From Spirodela intermedia (taxonomy: Eukaryota > Streptophyta > Magnoliopsida > Alismatales > Araceae), in the NCBI GenBank assembly GCA_902729315.2, contig LR746273.1:2457001-2521000 (forward strand): DNA of 64,000 nucleotides, given 5' to 3'. The position numbers and the translations under genes were made by a program. The notes under the pieces are model-generated. The model searched no databases, was not told the origin of the DNA, and saw only the letters and a list, made by a program, of their open reading frames with translations. This document shows positions 48,521 through 61,889 of this stretch, piece after piece (the first letter of the stretch is position 1; each line of letters starts with the position of its first letter).

Positions 48521-50353
48521 ATTTTCGGTTTGTATATGAAAATGGTGAGCTCTAGCTTACGAGGTCTAACCCGAGCCTTGGCAAGCCCAGTCTAGTCCAA
48601 GCTAAACTTTAGTTAGTAATTTCTTGAATAATTTCAGCTTAGGCTGTGCTTAGTTTCCTGCAGGAGAGATACTACTACTACATAAATGTAACGGGGAACA
48701 CATATACCCCGCCCTTACTGTCCTTGTCATTGCCCTTCACCTGGACACTGGCCATGTAATTTACTTTCCTGTTTCCCTCCCATTACATATGAGGCAGCCG
48801 GCCCTGCGTCATGATAATTACTCCTACGTCTTGGCTCACATCTTAATCGATGGATTGGGATTTTCGGCTGCTCTTCATCAGTTTTTAATTTCTCTCCCAA
48901 GGCTTATATTTTATTTTACTGAGGTTAGGTTTATCTCTTAACGCAACATACATATTTAAACCTCTTTTCCAATATGTGTTCGCTCATTCTTCTGATTTTG
49001 TTTCTCCCTGTTAGATATAGCCCATTAGAGGGCTTTGTGCACCGGATCCCATTAGGGACATTAGTCCCACTTGCTAACATTAGGGACATTAGTCCTACAT
49101 TGGTTACATTTCTGTTTCTCTCTCTTTCTCTTCTATAAATAGAGGCTTGTAATCTCTTCTTGAATACAATTTTTGGCTTTGCCGTTCACACTGCCTTTGT
49201 TATTTCGACTCATCCAAAGCTACTGAGTTATGTTTGTAGATATTTCACTTCCAGGCATATTATTAACCATTTCTGCACGAAACCTATGATTGTTTTATTT
49301 GTTTGAAAGAGAGTGAAAAGGGATATAAATTATTTTTCTAGGGCATAGTCTGAGAGTGTGATGACTAATTAACCCCATTTGAAGACACTGCTGTAGAGAA
49401 GACAAGTCAAGTCTGGGGATATTAGTGAATAGTACTTTTCCGAAGTTTACATATAAAAGGGGAGAGGGGAACAAGATAGAGAAAGAGAGACTTACTTGAG
49501 AGTGACAAATCATTTCAGAAAATAGGACCCCAGAATATTATTATATAAATATACTAGATACAGATAGATCAACCATGAGAGGGAATATTACACATCCAAA
49601 TAGATTTGATAATTTGTGCGAAACTAGGGAATTAATGTTTTAACGGAGATGGCTATGCAAGTATATTACCGCAAAAATGCATTCTGAATTAGCGTTTTGA
49701 GTTCTTTTAGACCAATTGTAGAACGAACTGAATAAAGAAAACATATGCGTTACATATGAATACTAGTTGCAGCTCTTAGTACTATTACCACTTATTGGGT
49801 TAGTGACGATACATATGATTAATGTCGCACCTGTTGTACTCTCTCTCTTTCTCTCTCTTGCTCTCTCTCTTTGCGTGTTTGTGTGTGGGTTTCTATATTT
49901 AATTAGCAAATAAATTAGCAGTTCTAATCCAGGTTATCACTTTTATTGTTGATCCATAAAGATCGATCTAAAATGCTATCAGCGGAGTAGAAAGCCATCT
50001 AGCATAAAATTTATTTTCCCATTATTAAAATATCTGTAGCTTCAATTCTTGGTTCTGACTGGCTTTCTAACTGAAAGTAATTTGGTTGTGATTGTTGAAC
50101 GAGACCTTACCATATCTCAAATTATCATCCTCATAGTGAAACCTATGCTCCTCTACATACAGTCATAATACATTTCTTCTCAATCAAACACGACACCCAT
50201 GTTCATATTGACAGGAAATTCAGGTATGCAAAGTCTCATGCGTCTCCGAGATTTCATCACTCTCCTAATCGCTCCCAAGATCAATCACAAGATAGAAGCA
50301 TTAACAGTCAATGCTTTTTTTGACATCAGGGGAGAGAAGTACACACATCCACG
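48521..50353. other. Intergenic region with a probable solo LTR
   Basis: No gene is seen. It holds the LTR-like segment at 49009-49285, a doubled phrase ACATTAGGGACATTAGTCC(C/T)AC near 49035-49105, and a short CT-rich tract near 49839-49871. Confidence 0.55.
49009..49285 (+). mobile_element. Probable solo LTR fragment, copia-like
   Basis: Starts TGTTAGATATAGCCC and contains CTATAAATAGAGGC at about 49132, a clear TATA box followed by a leader-like CTTGTAATCTCTTCTTGAATAC. This layout is that of short Ty1/copia LTRs. The 3' end and target duplication could not be fixed, and no internal region is present. Confidence 0.6.
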
Positions 50354-51911
50354 TCAGCTGGAATCCTTTTGCCGCCTTCTACTGAGACCATAAGCGAGTC
50401 GCCATTTATTCATAAGACGATCTGGGATTAGTTTGACACCACAAGATTGGAGGGTATGAGGCCAGTACGGCATGCACTGTGGTTCATAACCGAAACGTGT
50501 CACGGCAGGGCGAGCAAACTCCGTTGGCGATGGCGTAAAGAAAGAAGCTTTCTTGAATGACACCATGTTTGTTGCAACATACAAGGGAATCTGAAAGGCA
50601 CAAGAAAACAAGATTAAGTGATAGTAAATGGTGTTCATGAAGCCAGAAATTTCCTTCACATTAATACAGATGGACTACAGAAACCATAAACAAAATAAAA
50701 GGTTATAGCGTTTGAGCAAAAGGGCTTAGAATCTAGTTTCCTTACACATGTCAATCATCTATTTTGATATCTGACTGTAAAACGGGAGTATTACACATAG
50801 ATAATCTAGTTTAGTTTAGTCATCCGCTTTTAATTTATAAGATAATTTATCTCTAAGAAGCTATGAGATTTTAAAAGAACCCGGGTCAGTTGGCCTTGAT
50901 TTTAAAAGCTCTGAGAAGAAATTACGACAACCTGGCATTGAACATCGATCCCACTCTTCTTATACTCGATGTGCAGACTTCTGGAGATACTATGAACATA
51001 CCTAATGAGATTTCAAGGAAACAGTGTTAGCATAGCTGACGGAATTGAGAATTTTCTAAGAGCAAGATAATATTGGCTTAATAATTCGGTAGCACTAGTC
51101 TTGAAACGGGCATTATAAAATGAACTATTTGGCTGTATTTAGAAAGTTTCACGAAGAACAACATTGACCACAAGAATGTGATCTTAATTTATTTAGTGTC
51201 GTACGATCATCATGAAAACCCAAATATTTCAGAAAAAAATGAGGATTTATAATTTCATGAAAGACGAAACACTTACGCCTTGGTGGCGGCATATACTGAG
51301 AAGAGTGGGTGGGAAGGGATGACCATCGCTGACCCGGAGCCAATGTTGACAACAGCTCCCCTCTTCCTGAACAGCATCGCCGGCAGCACTACCGAGGTGA
51401 CCGCCGTAAGCCCCTCCAAATTGACCTTCAAGATCCTCATCCACACCTCCAAGTCCTCATGAAAGAAGGTGCCGTGGTCGTAGGTCAACCCCGCGTTGTT
51501 CACAAGCACTCCCACGTCGAGGCCCCTGATTGCGCTTTCCAGTCGTCGAATTCCCCCGGAGAGGTCACCGGTGAAGTCAACGACTACGGTCTCCACCACA
51601 ACCGTGGGTGTTTCGTCCTGAATTGCACCAGCGACTTGGGTGAGTTTGTCTGAGTTCCGGCCGACGAGAACGAGGTTGAGGCCTCGCCGGGCAAGCTCGA
51701 AGGCGAGGGCCTTGCCGATGCCGTCGGTAGAGCCGGTGACGAGCGCCCACTGGCCGTAGTCGAGGAGATTCTTTGAGGGGCGGAGGAAGACGACGCAGAG
51801 CCAGTGGAGGAAGGAAAAGGAGAATTTTATCGTAACGGCGGCGCCAACCGATGAGATGAGGAGAACCCATGAAGGTTGAGACCTCAGTGTCTCTGTGAAA
51901 AATAGCTCCAT
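50354..51911 (-). CDS. KCR1: Very-long-chain 3-oxoacyl-CoA reductase (beta-ketoacyl reductase)
   Basis: Three exons on the minus strand: 51911-51277, 51001-50932, 50590-50354 (313 aa, close to the usual 310-320). An N-terminal hydrophobic segment (about 15-43) anchors it in the ER. TGSTDGIG (59-66) binds NADPH, NNAG is at 138-141, Ser is at 192/194 and YAATK (207-211) holds the catalytic Tyr and Lys. The plant-KCR signatures VQCQIPLYVAT and GYEPQCMPYWPH lie in exons 2-3. KCR reduces the 3-ketoacyl-CoA made by KCS in the microsomal fatty-acid elongase, supplying waxes, suberin and sphingolipids. No C-terminal dilysine is seen (ends RRRQKDSS). The start is the first ATG that aligns with the family N-terminus. 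It may be the KCR2-type paralogue, which the sequence alone does not decide. Confidence 0.92.
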
Positions 51912-51952
51912 CGTCTCTCCACCTGAAATGTCTCAAAATTTCTAAGATTCCT

Positions 51953-51995
<43 letters not shown>

Positions 51996-52290
51996 GCAAG
52001 GGAGAAAGGGAATTAGGGTTAGAAATGTAGGAAGAGAGAGACCGGGGTTAGGAAAGTGAGCGGGGATGAAGAGAACGGGGTCAGGGAGGAAGATAGAGAG
52101 ACTAGGGCCAAAGGGGGAGGGACAGAAGAGACGTGGGATAAGATAGAGCACAGAGAAAAACAGAGAGAGAGCGAGGAAGAAGGGGGAAGAAGATGAGAAA
52201 GAGGGCTGTGAGAAAGTAGATCTGCAGGGAAGGAAGAGAGCCGGAGAGCACCGAGAGGGAAACAGAAAGAGAGAGACACATGATACAATG
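51912..52290 (-). promoter_or_regulatory. Purine-rich leader and upstream region of the KCR gene
   Basis: On the plus strand this is strongly G/A-rich, so the transcript would have a CT-rich leader. A perfect AG tract lies at 51956-51992, 45 bases from the start codon. At about 52011-52021 the minus strand has AACCCTAATT, the telo-box found in many plant promoters and leaders near the transcription start. Confidence 0.55.
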
Positions 52291-53222
52291 GGAGGTAAAA
52301 CGGGCTCCTTGAGACTAACGCATACCTGGCCTTTGGAACACGTTTTAACCGTCCCGTCAGAAAAATTTTACGGCACTTTTTCGCGGGCAGTTGTACGCCC
52401 CATCAACGAGTTCACGAACATCCATATTCTCACCCATAATCTGTTCAAAGTATACCCCTGTTATCTCCCTAGATTCCACTCCTGAGTATGCAGATACCCC
52501 CTTCCCCTCCCTTATCATCCCTCAGGGAAGAATCTCGCGCCACATCGTCTCCCTTCGAACTCGGGTAAAGCCCTCTTACGGTTCTGGCAGCGCTGTTCTT
52601 AGAGGCATTCTATATCTTCCATAGGGATCCGATCGGCAGTACTTTGATGGGGCCTGCCTCTCATCAATGAACCTACCCATCCCCCGTCAGATTGCATTAA
52701 TATGGGCATTCAGTTCCCATTGCTCAGCTGGGATATTATCTCTCGTACTCAATTACAGGGAAGGACTAATTGACACTAGGAATTGAATGCGCCTTCAACT
52801 GTTCTCTCTCTTCCTCTTCCCTGAAGCCAGAGGTAATTTTGAGATCCCCACCAAACGCAATATCACATTACCAGTGCCATTACCTTATTCATGTCAATCT
52901 GATTATGGATATCGTATTATGTATACGATATAAATGGATGGGAATGACAATCAATTCAAGTCTAAAAGTTTAGTCGCCAGAATTTGAAGTCTTTGATAGG
53001 CAGTGCTATTGACCTTGTAGTTATGGGTGTTTACTTCACCCTGGGGGCCCGAAGCTCGGGCCAGCACCGTTTCCTGGCTTGGACTTTAAAATAGACCCAA
53101 AAATATGATTCCGCTCATGAACCGTCCTCGGCCACACTACTACCTCCTTCCAAATCTCTCTCTTTTTGCCCCATATTTGGATCAGTTAAGGTCCTTCCCA
53201 AAAGCACACAAAGCCCATTAAG

Positions 53223-53263
<41 letters not shown>

Positions 53264-53629
53264 ATATATATATTTGTCTATCTCTCCAGAATGATTTCTA
53301 AGGATGCTAAAAGAGTATAGCTATTGGAAATATTTGAGTAAAACCATACAGAGTTGACTAATTAAGAGGATCATGAGTTGACAATAGTTGACTTTTTAAT
53401 CTACCAAAACCCTAATGTGCATGAAAGAAAATCTCTAACCAATCCAGATCACCTTATGACACATAGGAGATTGATAGACAGGTCAAAGAGAACCCTAATA
53501 TTCTCCCATCTGTTATCTTAATCCTCTCTCCATTCCTCTCAACCCTAAAACCATTGTCAACCTTGATACATCAAGCGGCACTAAATCAAATGAGAAAGGG
53601 ATGAAATTATAATATATTCTACTCAATAT
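52291..53629. other. Intergenic, nothing recognised except a CT tract
   Basis: No coding frame of note. A CT tract at about 53224-53260 is followed by a short TA run. The rest is plain AT-rich sequence. Confidence 0.55.
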
Positions 53630-54141
53630 ATAATTCTTCTTTCACTCAATCTCAAGTGAGATCAATCTTGACTAGTCAAAAGATCCACAAAATTTGAGAG
53701 AATGAGAGGGAATAGATAGAGATGAATCAAACCTAAGGGTCAATTCTAGTGTCACTCTAGGAGATCTCTAAATCCAACTCCTACCTACTCTCTAAGAAGA
53801 TTTAATAGTGTCTCACTGAAATGATAACTAAAGGAGGGAAAATAAGAAAAGAAACATGATTTTTAAAAAAAACATAAAAAATATAGAAATTCTTATTTCA
53901 CTCAATCTCAAGTGAGATCAATCTTGACTAGTCAAAAGATCCACAAAATTTGAGAGAATGAGAGGGAATAGATAGAGATGAATCAAACCTAAGGGTCAAT
54001 TCTAGTGTCATCCTAGGAGATCTCTAAATCCAACTCCTACCTACTCTCTAAGAAGATTTAACAGTGTCTCACTGAAATGATAACTAAAGGAGGGAAAATA
54101 AGAAAAGAAACATGATTCTTTTAAAAAACATAAAAAATATA
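53630..54141. repeat. 256-bp tandem duplication
   Basis: The two units (about 53630-53885 and 53886-54141) are offset by 256 bases; for example TTCACTCAATCTCAAGTGAG occurs at 53641 and 53897. Over more than 200 bases I see only a few differences (ACTCT/ATCCT near 53755 and 54010, TAATAG/TAACAG, and the A/T run at the end). The duplication is therefore recent compared with the LTR copies around it. Confidence 0.95.
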
Positions 54142-55000
54142 TAAACTAACGATAAAAAAACTCTGCTACAATACATTTTTTGTTGACCCTTGGAGTGCTT
54201 TAAGGGGATATTTCCTCAAGAGTTATTATACTTATTCCTCTTCTTTTTCAATTGACTCCTTTCTCAAGTAATAAATGTCCTTGCTCTCTCCTTTGAGCTT
54301 TTATACACCTCCTCTAAGCTTCAATCTCTACTCCTTAGAAACTCGTCAAGCATGCACAATCTCAAGATCTCCCACCACCACTTGGAAGACCAAGAGGTGG
54401 GAGAGAGAGAGAAGAAATTAAGCAATTAATATTTCGCTGTTGAAGATCAAGAGTTGATTTTTTGAGATTCAAGTATAGAATGTAGAAAATTATGAGAAAA
54501 TAGAAAATCTTTAAAAGCTTGTTAAATATTTATTTACATTTGAATAAATTTAAAAAATTCATGAAAACTCATAAAAATCCTCAAAAATAAGACTTACCCT
54601 AAACATAATAATGATTCAATATGTTGCAAGTAAAATTCTATTGTTGGATGATCACTGATAAGAATCAAGGATATAATGATTTTTCATATTCATGAGATTG
54701 TTCTTAGTTTGACCTATGCTACCTTTAGGATCCATATGAACTGATTTTTTTATTCTTTTTTGTTGGACAAACTGTCTGAAAGGGTTTCCAATCTTGGATG
54801 TAAAGACCTTCTAACATGGATAAAAATAATTGTTTTAGAAAATTTAAGAATAGGTTACCCCTCTTCTTCAATCTCACGTTCTCTTTTTTTTTTTGTAAGA
54901 GAAAAATAGAAATAAAATTAGAATTTTTTGTGTACTTTAAGATAGAAATAGAAAAAGAGTAATATTACGTAATACATTCCCAAACTATACTATCAAAATT
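54142..55000. other. AT-rich intergenic DNA
   Basis: Nothing recognised. A short GAGAGAGA run near 54401 and a T-run near 54882 are the only simple repeats. Confidence 0.5.
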
Positions 55001-56623
55001 TGACATGACTTAGTCATTGTCGCAAAAATTTAATATTTATAAAATTAGAAAACACCAATTTTTTAGATTTTTTGAATTATTTCTATAACAATATGTTAAT
55101 TATAATTTGATAAAAACTATAATGACAATTTTCTAAATTAATCATAGGGATGCGTAATCCTATCATGGAAAATTTTAATTTTTTTTCAAAGAATATGTTT
55201 TTATCTAATTTTCAAAGTAAATTATCATAATAAAATTATTTTAAAATTATAGAACAAGGAAAATTCAGGTGCTGATGTTAGGTTGATGTCTATGTCCAAA
55301 GAACAACAATTTGGAAAAAAATAATTATGTGTGGTGATTATTGTGTAAACAATTGTAGACAATTTGATTGGTGAAATATCAAATGAATTGCAATAGATTA
55401 AAGAATAGTACTGAAACTTAAATTCACACAACATGGAAATTAGAGTTCTGATGTCACAAAAATAATCACAAGAATTCTTAAATTTAGAAGGATTCTGAGG
55501 AGTCTATGGCCTTGAAGGTTCTCCTTGGGCTTGCATAGCATGCGTGCTCTCTATATTCTTATGCAAAGTTGAAAGGGTAAAGAACAACATTAGTAAAATA
55601 TCTTTGGTGGTTGTCACCTTATAGGATGGAAGTTCAGTGAAAATGAGTCATTGGTGACTATCACAAGATAAAGAGATGATGAGTAAATGTGGTGAATGAC
55701 TCAAGGAGCTTTTTCCTGAAGTCAATGCAATAGGAGGATGCTCTTATTGTATTTCAATCACTTTGAAGAAATCATGACAAGTCTCTTGGTGGATTCCCTT
55801 GCCCTCAACAACAACTTATTTATCAATCAATTTAGAATAATTTGTTCTAAGTTTGTGATTTTTTTAATATGTAATCCCTAGTTAGTTGTTAATGACAATC
55901 TTTGATTACCGTTGAGATAGTTTTGTTGACAATCTATCATCTCTAGTGACTATTCCATTGACCATTTGTTTTTGAAAGAATCAAGAACTCAAAACAAAAG
56001 AAAACTATAATTTTTTGGTGTAGTGAGATTCAAACTTCTGTCAATCACTTGGCTGCATAAGTGAAGCTCAACTGATCATTATAATACCCTTTTGTATTAT
56101 GATAATGGCTAGGACCACTTGGGATGGAGGCAATTCAATCATCTAGGCTACATTTTGTATTGTTGAGTTCCTTCTCTCAAAAACAAAATGGCCAAAACCA
56201 CTTGGGGAGAAGGCTATACCAAGTGATTTGCCCTCATACAACATGTGTGATGAGATCTTGCCCCACATAATAGTTCAGCGTTGACAATGTGGAAGAAGTG
56301 TGACACATGCGTGTTTGTGGGTCTTGACCCATTAGAGCTTCACTTGTGATTCCCCTCATGTGTCCACCCACTCAAGCATGACGTTCTTTTGTAGATCAAC
56401 TACTGAGTGCCAACTAGTTATTCCATCCTTTTTGAATATTTATTTTTTAAGTTTATTTTACCTCATTTTAACTTGAAAACATAATATAAAAATCATATAA
56501 ACTCGCATAATCAACCATAAATTCATATTAGTCATGTAACAATTATTTTATAAAGCAATTTATCATAAGTAAATACATAAAATATATCATTAAACTAATT
56601 ATTAATTCATGATAACACTATCA
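55001..56623 (-). mobile_element. Family A LTR, diverged full-length copy (A7)
   Basis: Begins TGACATGACTTAGTCATTG, the exact reverse of the A1 end apart from one base, and ends with a mutated start (GATAACACTATCA). Its middle part near 56250-56420 resembles the family B core (ATTCCCCTCATGTGTCCACCCACTCAAGC and the following GTAGATCAACTACTGAGTGCCAACTAG) more than that of A1. No matching target duplication was found. Confidence 0.75.
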
Positions 56624-56880
56624 TTGCCAAACAAATGGGAAAATAAAAGTTGCCAACCAATGTTTAAAAACATATTTACAATATTTTGCATTAGATCATT
56701 TGTGAAGTTTGTTTTGTTGGATTCCATGGGCCAAATACTTATATAATATCATGTATCACTCAGCCACTAGCTTTACTCACTATTCGATTGTTTATGACCA
56801 TAATCATTTTCTTTTTGTTTGATTCAAGATGCACTAGACACTTGTGGTTTATGTCAATAGCAACCCAAGAAAGAGGTTCA
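56624..56880 (+). pseudogene. Ty3/gypsy integrase fragment
   Basis: The translation gives QTNGKIKVANQCL then TYLQYFALDH and IPWAKYLYNIMYHSAT, the conserved integrase region that follows the catalytic core in Ty3/gypsy elements. The part before it, which should contain HPQ, is cut by the edge of the A7 LTR. The frame breaks near 56650-56750. Confidence 0.75.
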
Positions 56881-59800
56881 ATCCTAAACTAAGGTATCAC
56901 TTGAACCAGATACAAAATCAGATAAATGAGAAATTTATTTCAACCATTTGTAGATTACATGGTTATGGGTTTTTCTCCAGCTATCTCACTATAAAATGAA
57001 CATCTATCATAGAGGAAGTCTCTATGAAGACTACCTTCACAATAAATGAATAATCCTTTCATATACATGGCCAATTCACAAGTTTGTCTCATGTCATTAA
57101 CGTTCTAGTTGAATCAATAATTTCACTATAATGATACGCACACAAGGTATATATATCTTCACATTAAGGGAATAATATCTATGGGATTTGAAGTTTTTCA
57201 TTTCTTATCATGTCGAGTTACATTTGCTGCAATCTTTGTTTCGTAGATGGAAATAATCAAAGTTTGTTTTGCATAAGTTAAATGGTTATGAAACACTACC
57301 TATAAACTACCTTGACTTTTAGACTTTACAGAGTTAATTCGTATATATTAAAAGCTTTAATCTTTAGACTTCAGCATGGCTATTTTACTGTCCATGACAC
57401 ACCAATTAGAATATTGGCTTCAACAACTAACTCCAAACTCATATATTCACTGTAGTTGTGGACAATATTTTAACCACGAATAGGATTTAGAAGTTTAATC
57501 AATAGAAAGTAAATTTAAGGAGGTTCCCATATTAATAATCTCCATTCCTCTCGTTAGACCTTCAATATCACTCATTTCTAAACCTATTAGTCAATTATTT
57601 CCTAATAATACTTGTACCTCGTAGGCACACCTAATTATTTTGAATAGTGGTTATACCTCATTGTTGCTACTAGCAAAGAGCTAGTCAATGCTTATTCTTC
57701 ATATACCATCATTGCTTATATCAAAAAAACCATCGGTATAATAAAATTAATGAATATTTTGTGAATTGAGAGTTGATGTGATAGATAATGGTAGTGTTTC
57801 AAGTTATTGATAGGCATCATAAATGATCATTGGATACCTAAAATTGTTGATTATATTAAGGTAGAATGAGAAATAAAGATGAGAGGGGATGAATTAGTTT
57901 TCTTCTTGATCCTACATAGAATTTATAATGGTTTGGTCAACTCAACCTACTCCCCTCTTTAAAGATCACATCCTTAGGCTACACTCAAACATTGTGACGT
58001 AATGTTAGATTTAATTGCTCCAACAAACTTAGATGTTTCATCCTGAAACCTTTTTTCTTGATTGATGACCATAGGTTCACAAAAATTGATTATCACCCAA
58101 CTAAATCATTTTTAAATTCATAACTCTTGGTCAACCAAAACTAGATTTACACACAACTAAGCCATAGTTGGTTTTTTTCTTTTGAATATTTACTTGTTAA
58201 ATTACTCTTCTTTTTCATGGTTAAATTTACTTTTATACTTGTGTGAACTCATCAAAGAATATATGCAGATGTTATTATATATTTAGGTTAGGCATCATTA
58301 TAGTACAAGAGGGGGCCAAATTTGATTATTTCCTATATTTAATTCTCAATCATTTGACACAAAAGATAAAAATTTACATAAATTTTTTAAGTGTTTCTTT
58401 CAATTAGGCCTATTCTACTCTCTAAAGACAATGTCTATAAACTCTTTAAGCCATAATTGAAACACATTGAATTCATCCACTGAATACACAAACCTCAATG
58501 ACTGTGTTAGATTCTTTGGCTCTAGTGACTAACTTGTGAATGTACATGTCTTAGCAAATGTATATGTTGGATCTTATGAGTCAAATTACCAACCATTGAA
58601 TACATAAGCCTCTTTGAGCCTGTGTAATGGAGATTGAGGTATTAGCAAACCTTTCTCTTGGATGGAGGAAGCTTCAAGTACATGTTGAAGTCAAACATGG
58701 CTTGAACACTAGTGGTTTTGCAGCTCCTTAAGTGCTCAAGGATGATGATCTCACTTTTCATTCTTTAGAGGAAGTTTGGGGCATGAGAAGCTCTCTCTAA
58801 TTTTTTTTCTTTTCTTTTTCACTCAAAAGCATAATTTGAGTGCAAGATGTCCATATATACTCAAAATTTAATGCACCATAATGGTAGTCAAAACAGCTGG
58901 TTTTGTAATCTATTTTGGGCAAGACTCATGGTTGGAATTTAATTACAAAATAAATTTATTAATAGTTTAAAATTCATAAAAAATGGAAACCTTTGAGTTT
59001 TATTTGTTGTATTGTGTTCCTCTACAAGCTAGCTTCCAATCAATTGTGTTCATATTTGTATCACCATTTTGCAGCCAAAAAGTTTTAATCATGTGGATAA
59101 GAATATGGACCATTTTTCCCTTGAATGATTTTGACCTGATTTCATTTATGACAGTTCTGAATTTAAACATAACAAAAAAAAATTCATCCATGGATTAATA
59201 ATTGTTCTTTGTTACAAGTAAACATTTGACACTCAAAACTAATAGTTGTGGCTCTCACTTCCCTCTTCTTTCTTTCTCACTTTGGTCTATTGTGGGCTGA
59301 AGTCCATGCTTTATATTCCATAGTTTGGGCTGTCTAATGGTCCTTCACAATGGCTAGACATAGGGCCATTGGCTATGATATCCATGCTTTAACTTAACCT
59401 TCATCAAAATCTAGTTAATATTATGAGTATCATAACAATTCAACAACTTTGGCTTTAATTGGGTGGCGTGTTGCATTGTGTTTATGTTGACATACTTATT
59501 CAATAACTACAACATGCTTGTACTCATTATATAAAATTACATTGAAAAAAGATTTTACCATTTTAATATATATAAGGATCATTATAATCTCGAATGTACT
59601 TTCCTTGATTTATAGCTCATCTTCATTTACAATGATTTAGATCATTAAAAAAAATAGTTAAACTGATATAAAATTATCATTTTATATGTCTCTCCACTTT
59701 GTCATCATCAAAATTATTAAACTCCCAAAATCAATACAAATCTCATCTTATAGGTGACTTCATCCCCTCTTTAAAGGAGAGGGATAATCATCAGATCAAT

Positions 59801-61851
59801 AAATTCCCTCTATTAAGTCCACTTGAGCTCACAAAAAAAGAAAAAGATCAGCCACTACTTGACACAATCAAGCATGAATTTGTAATCATCATTCAGATCT
59901 TCCAAAACAACAAAGAAAAAATTGTAGGCAACTGAACAATGTAGAACACTAGCTGGAACTAAATCAAGAAAGTCAACTTAGTAACATTACATTTGTTAAT
60001 TATTTTTTAAATTACAAATTGTTACCAATTATTTGTGGCATGAACTTACACACTAGTTTAACAAAACCTTAAGTTGTATGGTGAGACAAATCTATTTATG
60101 CTAGTCAAGGCTTAATAGTATTGTAATAATTGTTTAATGGGCCAAAGCTAGCAAAGTTGAAATAATGCTTGATTACAAATTCATGAGCATTGAAATAGGT
60201 TCACGAGTACTTAGAAATAATGTTTAAGAAATAATAATTTAAACTAAAGAGCATCAACTCTTAAGATAGTGGAAGTAGGTAGGGGTTCAATCACTCTACA
60301 TTTTTTAGTCATCCTTAGACCATTTTTGATTCAATGGTCCATAGTCTCTGGCAACACATATCATAAAAGATTCATAATGAAACACAGAAAACCCTCTGTT
60401 AGATTATGTTGAGCTGGAAAACTTCCATTTGAGCTGTTAATATTGTATAGTCAAGAGAGAATGAACAACAAAATATTGAAAGCTGTATTTTGATATGGCA
60501 GCCCTCAAGGGCTTTCTTGTGATATATCTTGTTGATCTTACAAATGCCTTGGTAAATTTAAGAATTATGGAATAAATATTTCTTCATTGCATTTGTAATT
60601 TGTATATTTAAATGACTATAAATTCGTTCAGAGAAGTCGCATTGTAATAAGAGGGAGAATCTCAATAATGGTACTAAGCGTAAAGTTATAGTCTATTATT
60701 GTGAAGACATACTATGCACCTCTCTCTCTTTCCGTCTCTTACTAAAACTCTACTTTTCCCCTATCATTTCCTAAAAAAGAGGATGAGTAGGTAGGGTTTA
60801 ATAATCATTACTATACATTAGACTATGTTATAATCGTAGATTATTTCATAAGGTTCCTTCCTTCTCATGAGAAAATAGAAGTCAATGAGTAGGATGAAAT
60901 TATGAGCTGAGCTAAATAGTGAAACCTTACATATTTCCCCTACGTGAGAATATCTGACACAATGTATTACTTTCAAAATGCATGCTCTATGCCTAGATAT
61001 CTCATGGAGTAAATCCACTGGATAGACTCAAAATCTAACGACAATTGCTGTAAGGAGTAGCTGAGGAAAGAGGGCATAAGTTCGCCACATGTCATTGACT
61101 ATACGGAACTTCTCTCCTTCAAAGTCAAGGCTGATAACAGCCAAGATCAGGTGAAGCTTATGCTAGTTTCAAACAAAAATATCAGATTTATCGGCCCTAA
61201 AAATGCGTCTCTCTGGGTGATTGGGCAAAGAAGCCCATCGAGTCCACCATCCGGATCAGAACTACTGCAGATACAACTATTTTGTGCTAGCTACTATTAT
61301 TATTTATTCCGGTTTTTAAGACGGGCGTCAGTTGGCTTCATTTAATGGAGAAGTGACCGTTGCTTTGGCTGCTATTTTTGTCGCATCTGCCGCCGCAACG
61401 CTAAGCAAGACTCTGGCCGATCCCGACACTTCTTCACGCACTTTCACAGCTTTTGACTGCTCTCACGGAGACAGCTCAGCTGACGGACAGAAGGCGGCCT
61501 AGCCGCAACTTTCCTTCGCTTCCCTTCCCTGCAAGTGGTGTTGACCCCGAGGCAGCATTCCCCCACTTTAAATGGAAGCTGGAGGGCTGCGACCGTCAGT
61601 CATTTTTATTTCGGCGGTGGGCCCAGATACGCCCGGTCATGTCCGCCGTTTGTTCGGTCAACGGGGGCCTTGCGATCGTGCAGCGAGTGTCAGCACGTAG
61701 ACATGGCTCGCGTGAGATCTGGCCGCCACGCGTTGTGACGCAGACGAGGCTTCGAAACCCCCCCGGTCACGGAAGTACTGCCTCGTGCTTACCGGAATCA
61801 ACACGCAATTAAAGAGCTGAAAATTACGCGTATTCCACGCGGGACAGCACA

Positions 61852-61853
<2 letters not shown>
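56881..61853. other. AT-rich gene-poor region and upstream region of the AAA ATPase gene
   Basis: No gene is supported over 5 kb. The open frames are short (at most 119 aa) and do not resemble known proteins. The composition changes sharply at about 61,380, where GC-rich sequence begins and leads into the AAA ATPase gene. Old transposon DNA is likely, but no terminal structures were recognised. Confidence 0.5.

Positions 61854-61886
<33 letters not shown>
61854..61886. repeat. (CT)n microsatellite upstream of the AAA ATPase gene
   Basis: A perfect CT run 130 bases before the start codon, probably in the 5' leader; a GA-rich stretch follows at 61973-61995. Confidence 0.95.

Positions 61887-61889
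<3 letters not shown>

Noticed and set aside
58980-59200. Short open frames on both strands near 59 kb
   Set aside because: AT-rich DNA without similarity to known proteins; overlapping frames on both strands speak against coding.
61453-61812. 119-aa frame upstream of the AAA ATPase gene
   Set aside because: No recognisable domain; it lies where the promoter is expected, in GC-rich DNA that opens frames by chance.
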